Of a stretch of DNA of 64,000 nucleotides, positions 26,034 through 34,250 are shown in pieces; the first letter of the stretch is position 1, and every line of letters starts with the position of its first letter. The position numbers and the translations under genes are program-made. The stretch covers positions 1,054,001-1,118,000 of the forward strand of contig NZ_CP014263.1 of assembly GCF_001988955.1 (NCBI RefSeq), written 5' to 3'. The notes beneath the pieces are model-generated. The model did not search any database and was not told the origin of the DNA. It saw nothing but the letters and a program-made list of their open reading frames with translations. The stretch comes from Spirosoma montaniterrae. Its GTDB lineage: Bacteria; Bacteroidota; Bacteroidia; Cytophagales; Spirosomataceae.

Positions 26034-29000
26034 TTAAAAACTCAGATTCAGATTCACACCCATACTGCGGCTGTTGGGCAGTTCGCCGTAGGCAAAACCC
26101 TGCGCGTTGCCACCGAACCGGTCTACTTCGGGGTCGATGTGCGGGTTATTGCGGAAGAGCATCAGCAGGTTACGACCCACCACCGATAGTTTGGCCGAAC
26201 GAATGAATTTGCCCGTTAGCCAGGCCGCAGGCAGCGCGTAACCAACCGAGGCTTCACGCAGTTTCACATACGAACCGTCGAAAATTACGGCTTCGTGATA
26301 CCGGCGCGGGTTGTTGTATCCGTAGAGCGTGCTGGCCGGTACAATCACCGTATTGGGTACGTACTGCGGACTTTCGGTGCTACCAATGTTCACGACGCCT
26401 TTGCCAATGATGCCCTCTTCACGCCCGATGGCGGTTTCGGCGTATTGCCCCGTCCAGCGGGCGGTGCCAGTGCCTTCGTCGTAGAAATCACCGCCAATCT
26501 TGGCGTCAATCAACGCCGACACCACAATGCCTTTGTAGCTGACGGTGTTGAGCCAGCCGCCTGTCCATCTGGGTTGAATATTACCCAGCACTTTGGGGTC
26601 GGTAGCCACCACGGGCAGGCCGTTGCGGTAGATGATCTGCCCGTCGGGTGCGCGCTCGAAACCAATACCGAACAGCGTACCGTAGGGTTGACCGACGCGG
26701 GCTTCTGAGTTCAGACCCCGTTGGCTATTCAGCACATACGTAGTGAGTCCGTCGGCCAGCGCATCGACCCGGTTGCGGTTGCGGGCGAAGTTGAACGTTG
26801 TTTCCCAGGTCAGGCCCATCGGCAACCGGAGCGGGGTGCCCGTCAGCACGATTTCGATGCCCTGATTGGTCAGTTGTCCGGCGTTCAGAATCCGCTGGTT
26901 GTAGCCCGTCGATTTAGAAATATCGACCGCCAGAATCTGGTTGCGCGAGGTTTGTTTATAGTATGTCACGTCGAGGCCAATGCGTCCTTTCAGAAACCGC
27001 AGGTCGACGCCTAATTCGGTGCCGGTCGTGATTTCGGGTTTGAGCGTGGCGTTGGCGATGGTGGTGTTCTCGTAGAACTGTGGCACCGAGCCATTCCAGG
27101 AGCCGCCCGCCCGGAAGGTTTGCGCCAGTTGGTAAGGGTCGGTATCGTTGCCCACCTGCGCTACACTGGCCCGCAACTTGCCAAACGACAGCACATTGCT
27201 TTGCATGCCCAGCAGATCGGTGAATACCGCCGAGGCCGATACCGACGGGTAGAAATACGAGCGGGCTTCGGTGGGCAGGGTGCTGCTCCAGTCGTTGCGG
27301 GCCGTAGCGTTCAGGAACAGGGCGTTGCGCCAGCCAAACTCCACCGACCCGAACACGCTGTTCATCTGCGACTTACGAATGGCACTTTCGGCGATGTTCT
27401 GGCTCGGATTCGAGTTGGCGAGGTTGTATACGCCATCGACCACCAATTCGCCCACATACGTGTAGTTGCGTTTGAAATAGTTGGTGCGCTGCACACCCCC
27501 GGCCTGAATGGTGGTCGTAAGGTCGGTAGTGATGTTCTTGTTGAACGTCAGCAGCAGGTCGGTATTGGTTTCCTGCCGACGCAGTACTTCTTCCGAATAG
27601 CGACCCGGTGTGCGGTTGCCGTTCCGAACCCGCTCGAAGTTCACAACGTTGATGCGCGTATCGCTCCAGAGATCGGTACCGCTGCGGAGCATTACGCTCA
27701 AAGAGGGTAAAATCTTGTAGTTCAATGCAATGTTACCCACCACCCGGTCTTTCTCGTTGGTATAGGGCAGTAACTCAGTCAGATAATAGGGGTTGGTGAA
27801 AAAGGTATGCTGCCAGTTGGGCGGGTCAGTATCGGCGGGGCGACCTGGCAGGGCACGCTGGATGTGAGTAGCGGTGTAGTCGCGCCAGTTGCGGTGCTTT
27901 TCCCAGTCGGTCTGGCGGTGCGCCCAGATAAACTGCTGCCCTTCCTGATAGCCCCGGTTTCCGCCCGACTTCACGTATTCTGCCGATACCGTTACGTTCA
28001 GCTTTGGCGTAAAGTTATAGCCCGTGTTGAGTTTGTAGTTGTTGCGGTAGAAGTCGTTGTAATACATGATGCCATCCTGCGTGAGCCGCCCGATGCTGAG
28101 CCGAAAGTTACCCTTGTCGTTGCCACCCGACAGCGCGACATTGTTGGTAAACGTTCTGCCGGTTTGCCAGAAATCCTGGAAGTTATTGGGACTGGGCGTC
28201 AGCGGGGCTACCTGCGTACCGCTCCACCAGTGCCGTACCAGCCGCCCATCCATCGGCGCACCCCAGCTTTCGTCGGTGCCTTCGGTGCCGCTCAACGGTG
28301 CCAGTGGGCCATAAGCCGCCCGATACTGGGCAATGTGGTCGGCTCCCGTAATGGCTCCGCTCCAGCCGTCGGCATACCAGGTGCGGTAGCCGTTGCCCCC
28401 GCCGTACGTATTCTGAAACTGGGGCGTAATCCAGGGCCGTTCAAACGTTGTGTTCGAGTTAATTTCAACGCCAATGCCTTTGGTGCCTGCGCCGGTTTTG
28501 GTCGTGACCAGAATAACGCCGTTGGCCGCCCGCGAGCCGTAGAGAGCCGCTGCGTTGGGGCCTTTCAGTACGCTGATATCCTGAATGTTATCGGGATTTA
28601 TCTCCGACAGGCCACCGCCAAACTGCTTTTCCGATGTCTGCTGAATGGGTACGCCGTCGACCACAATCAGCGGCTGATTATTACCCGAAATAGAGGCCGC
28701 TCCCCGAATCTGAATGCTGGAACCACTACCCGGCCCGCCGTTACTGCCAATGCGCAGACCCGCCACCTTGCCACTCAGCGCGTTGGCAACGTTGGTGGCG
28801 CGGGCTTCGGTCAGTTGCTGCCCTTTGATTTCCTGAACGCCGTAGCCTAATGATTTCACTTCTTTTTTGACGCCGAAGGCCGTAACGACCACTTCAGACA
28901 GCGAACGCACGTCGGGGCGCAATGTCATGCTTAGCGACGAACGGTTGCCTACTTTTAATTCTTCAGTCGTAAAGCCAATCGAGCTGAATGTAACAACGGC

Positions 29001-29204
29001 TTCGTCGTTAGGTACAGAAATGGTGAATTTTCCCTGAGCGTCGGTGGTGGTGCCCAGGTTCGTGCCTTTCAGTACAACGTTAACGCCGGGCATGGGACCT
29101 TCTTCGGGAGAAGTGACCGTACCCGTTAGCATACGGTTTTGTGCGTGAGCCGCCAGCCCTGTACAACACCAGCATAAAAGATAAAAGAGTAGTCGTTTTC
29201 GCAT
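26034..29204 (-). CDS. SusC/RagA family TonB-linked outer-membrane protein
   Basis: 1056 residues from the ATG at 29204 (MRKRLLFYLLCWCCTGLAAHAQ). After the signal come a CarboxypepD-regulatory-like domain (PGVNVVLKGTNLGTTTDAQGKFTI), the family's plug start (SEVVVTAFGVKKEVKSLGYGVQEI), the plug signature DISVLKGPNAAALYGSRAANGVILVTTKTG and a long beta-barrel ending in SMGVNLNLSF with the terminal Phe. It is the TonB-driven importer of the SusC-SusD-lipoprotein operon. The in-frame extension upstream of 29204 is the transcribed leader, not coding. Confidence 0.92.
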   Translation of the reverse strand: MRKRLLFYLLCWCCTGLAAHAQNRMLTGTVTSPEEGPMPGVNVVLKGTNLGTTTDAQGKFTISVPNDEAVVTFSSIGFTTEELKVGNRSSLSMTLRPDVRSLSEVVVTAFGVKKEVKSLGYGVQEIKGQQLTEARATNVANALSGKVAGLRIGSNGGPGSGSSIQIRGAASISGNNQPLIVVDGVPIQQTSEKQFGGGLSEINPDNIQDISVLKGPNAAALYGSRAANGVILVTTKTGAGTKGIGVEINSNTTFERPWITPQFQNTYGGGNGYRTWYADGWSGAITGADHIAQYRAAYGPLAPLSGTEGTDESWGAPMDGRLVRHWWSGTQVAPLTPSPNNFQDFWQTGRTFTNNVALSGGNDKGNFRLSIGRLTQDGIMYYNDFYRNNYKLNTGYNFTPKLNVTVSAEYVKSGGNRGYQEGQQFIWAHRQTDWEKHRNWRDYTATHIQRALPGRPADTDPPNWQHTFFTNPYYLTELLPYTNEKDRVVGNIALNYKILPSLSVMLRSGTDLWSDTRINVVNFERVRNGNRTPGRYSEEVLRRQETNTDLLLTFNKNITTDLTTTIQAGGVQRTNYFKRNYTYVGELVVDGVYNLANSNPSQNIAESAIRKSQMNSVFGSVEFGWRNALFLNATARNDWSSTLPTEARSYFYPSVSASAVFTDLLGMQSNVLSFGKLRASVAQVGNDTDPYQLAQTFRAGGSWNGSVPQFYENTTIANATLKPEITTGTELGVDLRFLKGRIGLDVTYYKQTSRNQILAVDISKSTGYNQRILNAGQLTNQGIEIVLTGTPLRLPMGLTWETTFNFARNRNRVDALADGLTTYVLNSQRGLNSEARVGQPYGTLFGIGFERAPDGQIIYRNGLPVVATDPKVLGNIQPRWTGGWLNTVSYKGIVVSALIDAKIGGDFYDEGTGTARWTGQYAETAIGREEGIIGKGVVNIGSTESPQYVPNTVIVPASTLYGYNNPRRYHEAVIFDGSYVKLREASVGYALPAAWLTGKFIRSAKLSVVGRNLLMLFRNNPHIDPEVDRFGGNAQGFAYGELPNSRSMGVNLNLSF

Positions 29205-29412
29205 GAGTACCAGAGAGTTTGAACAATCGACTGCTCCCGGTCGGCAACGGGCAGTGCCGAATACTGGCCGCCCGATCCGAACCGCCCGAACCAACCGGGC
29301 GCAATTCGACTGCCCTCGCAAGCCGTGCGGCCTGCGGGTGAAACACAACAATAAATGCGGTAGTAAGAAACCTCGCGCAACCGGTGGTGATCCGGTGCGG
29401 TCTGGTGTTAAT

Positions 29413-29448
29413 TAACCTGTTCCACAAGTGCGGCCAGTGAACAGGTTA
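29413..29448. promoter_or_regulatory. 10-bp inverted repeat in the susC leader
   Basis: TAACCTGTTC and GAACAGGTTA are perfect complements 16 bp apart. They lie in the untranslated leader between the predicted promoter (29486-29515) and the susC start. This may be an operator or an RNA hairpin; the sequence alone cannot tell. Confidence 0.5.
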
Positions 29449-29485
29449 TGCGTGAAGATTGCTTTGTTGTACTCAGATACTTTTT

Positions 29486-29515
29486 CAAATATAGGCTATC
29501 TGTCGTATTTCCAAA
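29486..29515 (-). promoter_or_regulatory. Bacteroidota-type promoter for the first susC
   Basis: On the minus strand TTTG (29515-29512), 18 bp, then TATATTTG (29493-29486) matches the -33/-7 consensus well. It predicts a leader of about 275 nt before the susC ATG. The stretch 29205-29731 holds no gene: it contains this promoter, the leader and a fragment of the transporter gene at 29625-29687. Confidence 0.65.
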
Positions 29516-29624
29516 TACTATTCGGCTATTTTTTTTAATAACTTATATAATATTTCACAGAATCCAACATTTGCCGAATAAAGTACAAACTACCGTTTAA
29601 ATTATTTCTTGCTATAATGCAATT

Positions 29625-29687
29625 TGAACATCACGCTGTTGAAACTGCTTCTTGAAATACAGAAACGACGAACGACCGGCAGGCTGG
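29625..29687 (-). pseudogene. Duplicated 3' end of the MFS transporter gene
   Basis: 63 bp that match 30557-30620 (the last codons of the MFS gene) at about 60 of 64 positions with one missing base. On the minus strand the fragment reads SFLYFKKQFQQRDVQIAL then stop, compared with SFLYFKKRFQQRDVHTLVSVN in the intact gene. The two copies are direct repeats enclosing the Rpn-like nuclease gene. Confidence 0.8.
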
Positions 29688-29731
29688 TAGCGTGCGGTAA
29701 ATGCAAGGCAGGTAGTAGCCAAACCTGGAGA

Positions 29732-30529
29732 CTACTCGTCTTTAATAAGCTTTTGCTGAATGTCCTTCACGAAGTCAACCGAGACACCCGTAATATCAGC
29801 TACTTGCTCGAAGGTAAGATTGAGTTTCCGGAGAAGATTAGCAACAATCTCCCGTTTCGCTCGGATGACCAGATAGTCGTTCTCAGCGTCTATGTATTTA
29901 TCTAAGTTCTGAAGCATATCATCTAATTTTATGTCTAATCTACGCAGCTTTGATAAAACGCGCAACTGCCTGAGATGCTTGTGAAACGTCCGCTGGTCAA
30001 TAGTGGTTTCTTCGAGTCGATGTATGATTTGATTCAGGGCATTTTCCGGTTCAGCTTTACCGAAATCGCTCAAAACGGCCAGAATTACCTCTTCTGGATT
30101 TGTTGATGTCAGAAAACGCAGATAATCGAATTGGGTGATGTTAATCAAACCAAACTGGAAATAGTTTCCGTCTTCCGCCAGCACTGTTTTCATCTTCGGC
30201 TCACCGTTGCCGATAAAGATTACGAACTGGCGGACAGGAAGATTATACTTTGCTTTCAGCAAGCCCCAGTAGTCAATCATTCGATAGACCATTTTGGGGT
30301 AATCATCCACTTGAAATTCTAAATGGAGTATAAACTCCTGACCGCTCGGGTCGGTAATAAGCCGTAAAGCGTCAGCTTCTTTTTCCTTCGTTTGTTGGAG
30401 CTTCTCCCGCAGAACAACGGCTTCTTTCACCCGAAACCCCAGCACACTACTCATTAAAGCTGGGATTATGCTGTCAATATTTTCTTTAACGATCTTATCA
30501 TACAGATTTCCCTCTGTTTTCTTCTGCAT
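29732..30529 (-). CDS. Rpn-family PD-(D/E)XK nuclease-like protein
   Basis: 265 residues from the ATG at 30529; a TTG at 30538 would overlap the MFS stop. The core KEKEADALRLITDPSGQEFILHLEFQVDDYPKMVYRMIDYWGLL has the D-x(n)-E-x-Q pattern of the recombination-promoting nuclease (Rpn, YhgA-like) group and its Bacteroidota and cyanobacterial relatives. The second half is helical and ends in an HTH-like LTFEQVADITGVSVDFVKDI. Members act on DNA and some raise recombination of foreign DNA in E. coli. The gene starts 6 bp after the MFS stop and lies between direct repeats of the MFS 3' end, which suggests a secondary insertion. Confidence 0.7.
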   Translation of the reverse strand: MQKKTEGNLYDKIVKENIDSIIPALMSSVLGFRVKEAVVLREKLQQTKEKEADALRLITDPSGQEFILHLEFQVDDYPKMVYRMIDYWGLLKAKYNLPVRQFVIFIGNGEPKMKTVLAEDGNYFQFGLINITQFDYLRFLTSTNPEEVILAVLSDFGKAEPENALNQIIHRLEETTIDQRTFHKHLRQLRVLSKLRRLDIKLDDMLQNLDKYIDAENDYLVIRAKREIVANLLRKLNLTFEQVADITGVSVDFVKDIQQKLIKDE

Positions 30530-30534
30530 ATCGA

Positions 30535-31821
30535 TCAATTTACGCTAACAAGTGTATGAACATCGCGCTGTTGAAACCGCTTCTTGAAATACAGAAACGA
30601 CGCAACGACCAGCAGGCTGTAAAACACGGCCATGGTGTAGCCGCCGTAAATAAAAAACTCGCGGTAGCTGATGTTGGCCTGGCCGAAGTTTTTGTAAAGC
30701 AGCACGCCTACACTACCTAAATAACCGTACCAGTCGGCCAGCGTAACAATAAATCCAACCGTACTGACATACCGGAAAGCCGCCACCAATCGCTCGAAAT
30801 ACAGGCCGTTGCAGGGCACGTAGGCCATGTATAGGCCCAGCCCGGTCAGCAAAAACCAGTTGCCCGCTCCGATGAAACCACTTTGGTAGCCCCACGTACT
30901 CAGGCCCACCAGCAGACTGCCAAGCAACATCAGCCCGTTGAGCAGCGTGAAGGCCCGGAAGTTATCGGCCACGCGTTGTAACAACGCCATTATGAGTAGC
31001 ACGCCTACCGCTACGAGCGTTTCGGTCCGGGCAAAAATGCCGGGGTTGTCAACGCCTGCGTCGCGCAGAATTTCAGGGCCAAAATTGTCTCGGAAGTCGC
31101 GGAAAGCCGACAGCAGCACGTAGCTGGCAATCAGCAGTACCAAACCCACCTGAAACTCGCGCACAAACGCCCGCCGTTCGGTCCCGCTCATGGGTTTGCG
31201 TTCGGTACGCAGGGCGCGGTCTTCGGCGGTGGGCGGGGGCAGTAGCGTGAGCGCGTAGACCGATGCCAGCATTGGTATTACAAACAGCGAACCCGTCACG
31301 AACGGCAACCAGAATTCCGACACGCCCCAGCCACTTTTTATGGTTAGAGCCACAGTTTTCACAAAGCCCGACGCGAAAATAAACGAAGCCGTTAGCCCGG
31401 CCACGAGCGCGTCGGTTTGTTTGCGGCCCTCCAGAAAGCCGAGCATGATGCCATAGACCATGCCCAGCGGCAGGCCGTTCAGAAACAGAAACGGGATGTT
31501 GTACGGAGCCGGAACCAGTGCAAACCCCAGCAATGCCAGCAGCGCAAACCCCACCAGCAAGAGCAGGTTTCCGGCCCGGCGGGCGGGCGACATCTCCGAT
31601 ACGAATTTGATACCCAGCCCTTTCGAGACGGCGTAGCCGAAGACCTGCGCCGTGATGAGCCAGATTTTGTAGTTAACACCGGCGAAGGCCAATCCTTCGA
31701 ATGTAACGGCAGTAATACCCCGCCGAAAGGCATACATGCAGGCGTAGGTACTAAAAGCGGCTACGGCACCAAAAATAGTGAAGGCAGTCGGGTTGCGGAG
31801 AAAACGCATGGGTCTTGTCAT
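30535..31821 (-). CDS. MFS-type transporter (DUF5690-like)
   Basis: 428 residues with about twelve hydrophobic helices and no signal peptide. The N terminus (FTIFGAVAAFSTYACMYAFRRGITAVTFEG) and the loop GLPLGMVYGIMLGFLEGRKQTDALVAGL resemble the DUF5690 branch of the major facilitator superfamily, and distantly the organophosphate/phosphate antiporters. It begins 20 bp after the TonB receptor gene and is probably the inner-membrane importer of the locus. Its last residues (HTLVSVN) differ from those encoded by the duplicated fragment at 29.6 kb, so the 3' end was rewritten when the nuclease gene arrived. Confidence 0.75.
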   Translation of the reverse strand: MTRPMRFLRNPTAFTIFGAVAAFSTYACMYAFRRGITAVTFEGLAFAGVNYKIWLITAQVFGYAVSKGLGIKFVSEMSPARRAGNLLLLVGFALLALLGFALVPAPYNIPFLFLNGLPLGMVYGIMLGFLEGRKQTDALVAGLTASFIFASGFVKTVALTIKSGWGVSEFWLPFVTGSLFVIPMLASVYALTLLPPPTAEDRALRTERKPMSGTERRAFVREFQVGLVLLIASYVLLSAFRDFRDNFGPEILRDAGVDNPGIFARTETLVAVGVLLIMALLQRVADNFRAFTLLNGLMLLGSLLVGLSTWGYQSGFIGAGNWFLLTGLGLYMAYVPCNGLYFERLVAAFRYVSTVGFIVTLADWYGYLGSVGVLLYKNFGQANISYREFFIYGGYTMAVFYSLLVVASFLYFKKRFQQRDVHTLVSVN

Positions 31822-31841
31822 GATGCCAAAGAAACACTATT

Positions 31842-34121
31842 TTACCAGTTGACCAATACCGACAGCCACGCGCTGCGGCCCACGCCATCGACGCCCGACC
31901 CGTGGGTACGATACGCTTCATTGGTCAGGTTTTGCAGTTCGGCACTGAGCGTTACGTACTGCCAGCGGTAGCCACCGTTCAGGTTGATGACCTGCCAGCC
32001 GGGCGTGCCGCCTTTGGCAATGCGGTTGTCGGCTATGTCGCCAGCGGCCAGCCGGGTTTGCGCACCAGCCAGCAGCCACTCGGCCCGCGCCCACCAGCGG
32101 TTGGCCGACTGGTACGTTAGGCCGACGCGCCCGTTCAGGGGCGGAATCCGCCGGAAGGGTTCGTTGGCCGTAACGTTTTGGCCGTAGGTGTAAGTCAGCC
32201 CGCCATAGGCTAACCAGTTGGGCAAAAATTCGTATTCGACGTCGGCTTCCAGGCCGCGAATAAACGATTCGGCACTGTTTTCTTTCCGAAATACCGGGTA
32301 ACCCTGTAAGGAATCTGTGCCCGACCGGATGCGGTTGATGAAATCCGTCAGGCGGTTGTTATAGGCAAGCAGGGTGGCCGACACGCGATTGGTGCGGATT
32401 TTTACGCCCAGTTCTGTATTGAACGAGCGTTCGGGGCGAAGGCTGGCATTGGGTAGTTCGTACCGAAAATCAACGATGCCGAGTGTGCCGAGGTCGTCGA
32501 TGTTGGGTGCCCGAAATGCTGACCCTACCGACCCAACCAGCCGCACAGCAGGCAACACCGCAAACGACGCGCCCAGATTACCAACCAATGCCGACGGACT
32601 GATTTTTGTCCGTTCGTTCAGGCTGGTGCCGATGCCCGGTTGCCCGTTGGTTTGTTCGGGAATGCTGATCTGGTAGGTGTTGTATCGCCCGCCCGCCGTG
32701 AGCGTCAGTCGTTTGATGGTCAGCGTATGTAGCGAAAACAGAGCTACGCTATTCATGGTGGCCCGGTCGGGATACAGGCCGCGCCGGGCTATGTTGCTCC
32801 CTGTGGTCAGGTTGGCGTCGGTGCGGTTGCTGCGAACGTAGTCGGTATACACGTCCAGTCCGTTCTGCATTCGCCAGAGGGCAGTCGGTTGAGCAACAGT
32901 CAGAAGTGTCAGGCCGAGCGAGGTGGTTTGGTCGCGTTCGTAGACTGCCGTTGGGTTGCCGTTTCGCTGACTTTGCCGCCCCTCGGTCTGTTGCTGCCAT
33001 GAGGCTGTAAGCTGCACCGATTGCAGATAAGGTCGGTTATAAAAGCCTTCGAGCCGGGCATAGGCCAGTTTACGCTGTTGCGGGTCGAACTGATAATACC
33101 GGTAATTTTCGAGCCGAACGCGGTGATAGAGCGGAACATTGTCCTGCCGAAGGTTCTGGTAAGCCGCCGTTGCAATCAACCGATTCGACAGTCGGAAGCG
33201 GGCCTTCACATCGCCCGAAAACTGGTTATAGCCCGTTGGCGACAATCGCCCTAAGCCCTGACCAGCAACCAGATCACCGAAACGGCGGTAAGCAATGCCA
33301 CCCAGCACCGCTACGTTGGCCGACGAATAGCCTGCCTCAGCCCGGCCACTATAGTCCATGCCCTGTGTCATTGCTTTCGCGAATAGGCTGCCCGAAAAAC
33401 CGCTGCGATCAGCAAACTGGGGCGTTTTGGTCAGCACATTGACAACGCCCCCGATAGCGTCTGAACCGTAGGCCACCGAGCCACTGCTCCGAACAACCTC
33501 AAGCTGACTAATGCTCTGCGGGTCGATGGTATTCAGATACTGGTTCGGGCCGGAGCGAAACGTAGCATTGTTGAGCCGAATCCCATCAACCAACAACAGC
33601 GTTTGCTGGCCTGTAAGCCCGCGTACAAAGGGCGAACCACCCCCGTGGTTGGTTTTTTGCAGCCAAACGCCCGTAGCCCCAAACAGTGCTTCGGGCGTGG
33701 TGCGGGGAGCGCGTTGCTCAAGATCACGGCTGGTCAGAACGGTTGTTATTTCAGGGCGCAGAAAATCGGGGGTTTCGGTGCGGGCGGCTGTCGTTATTGT
33801 CTGCTGGTTGAGCTGAATTGCTGTTGGTTGCAACGAAACGGTTATTCGCTGGTCGTTGCGGGAGGTAATAGCTACCACAACGCTCGTGGCCTGATAGCCC
33901 ACCGAACTCACCTGAACGGTGTAAGTGCCTTTCGGCAGGTTGTAAAAAACAAAATGACCCCTGTTGTCGCTGGTGACGCCTTTTTGAGTGGGTAGCAGGC
34001 GCAAACTCACGCCCGGCAGCGACTCTTGTGTTTGGGCGTCACGAACTGATCCGGTAAGTGTTTGGGCCAGACAATGCCCGATGGTTACTAATCCAATGAA
34101 GGCGGTGTAGAGAAGACGCAT
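31842..34121 (-). CDS. TonB-dependent outer-membrane receptor
   Basis: 759 residues from the ATG at 34121 (MRLLYTAFIGLVTIGHCLAQ). A CarboxypepD-regulatory-like domain (SVRDAQTQESLPGVSLRLLPTQKG) precedes a plug (TTPEALFGATGVWLQKTNHGGGSPFVRGLTGQQTLLLVDGIRLNNATF, then SGSVAYGSDAIGGVVNVLTK) and a 22-strand-type barrel ending in a short aromatic C terminus (LSVLVNW). This is a classical receptor for small ligands such as cobalamin or siderophores rather than SusC type. Its position between a phosphoesterase fusion and an MFS carrier suggests uptake of a small phosphorus compound. Confidence 0.88.
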   Translation of the reverse strand: MRLLYTAFIGLVTIGHCLAQTLTGSVRDAQTQESLPGVSLRLLPTQKGVTSDNRGHFVFYNLPKGTYTVQVSSVGYQATSVVVAITSRNDQRITVSLQPTAIQLNQQTITTAARTETPDFLRPEITTVLTSRDLEQRAPRTTPEALFGATGVWLQKTNHGGGSPFVRGLTGQQTLLLVDGIRLNNATFRSGPNQYLNTIDPQSISQLEVVRSSGSVAYGSDAIGGVVNVLTKTPQFADRSGFSGSLFAKAMTQGMDYSGRAEAGYSSANVAVLGGIAYRRFGDLVAGQGLGRLSPTGYNQFSGDVKARFRLSNRLIATAAYQNLRQDNVPLYHRVRLENYRYYQFDPQQRKLAYARLEGFYNRPYLQSVQLTASWQQQTEGRQSQRNGNPTAVYERDQTTSLGLTLLTVAQPTALWRMQNGLDVYTDYVRSNRTDANLTTGSNIARRGLYPDRATMNSVALFSLHTLTIKRLTLTAGGRYNTYQISIPEQTNGQPGIGTSLNERTKISPSALVGNLGASFAVLPAVRLVGSVGSAFRAPNIDDLGTLGIVDFRYELPNASLRPERSFNTELGVKIRTNRVSATLLAYNNRLTDFINRIRSGTDSLQGYPVFRKENSAESFIRGLEADVEYEFLPNWLAYGGLTYTYGQNVTANEPFRRIPPLNGRVGLTYQSANRWWARAEWLLAGAQTRLAAGDIADNRIAKGGTPGWQVINLNGGYRWQYVTLSAELQNLTNEAYRTHGSGVDGVGRSAWLSVLVNW

Positions 34122-34183
34122 CAATTAATGGAGATATGTTGGACATGGTATAGATGGAAATCGGTTCAGAAGTTACGGCAAAG

Positions 34184-34191
34184 CAAACGTA
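34184..34191 (-). promoter_or_regulatory. Possible -7 element (TACGTTTG) for the TonB receptor gene
   Basis: On the minus strand TACGTTTG matches TAnnTTTG 62 bp upstream of the ATG. No good -33 element is present, so confidence is low. The gap 34122-34250 is one of the few here without a palindrome. Confidence 0.35.
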
Positions 34192-34250
34192 GAAGTCAGT
34201 TTGTGCGGGAAAAATGCAGAAGAAAATACTATTCGGTCAATTGAAGTTGG

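Noticed and set aside
27807..28850. 347-codon plus-strand frame opposite the first susC
   Set aside because: It mirrors the coding constraint of the SusC gene and has no motif or plausible signal of its own.
24467..29204. Glycan utilisation locus with known sugar
   Set aside because: No glycosidase, lyase or regulator is adjacent; SusC/SusD alone does not show the substrate, so no sugar is assigned.
29624..29905. 93-codon plus-strand gene after the first susC
   Set aside because: Its first part is the complement of the duplicated transporter fragment, and the rest is antisense to the Rpn-like gene.
29625..30620. Insertion sequence carrying the Rpn-like gene
   Set aside because: The flanking 64 bp copies are direct, not inverted, and are parts of the neighbouring transporter gene; no terminal inverted repeats or DDE transposase are present.
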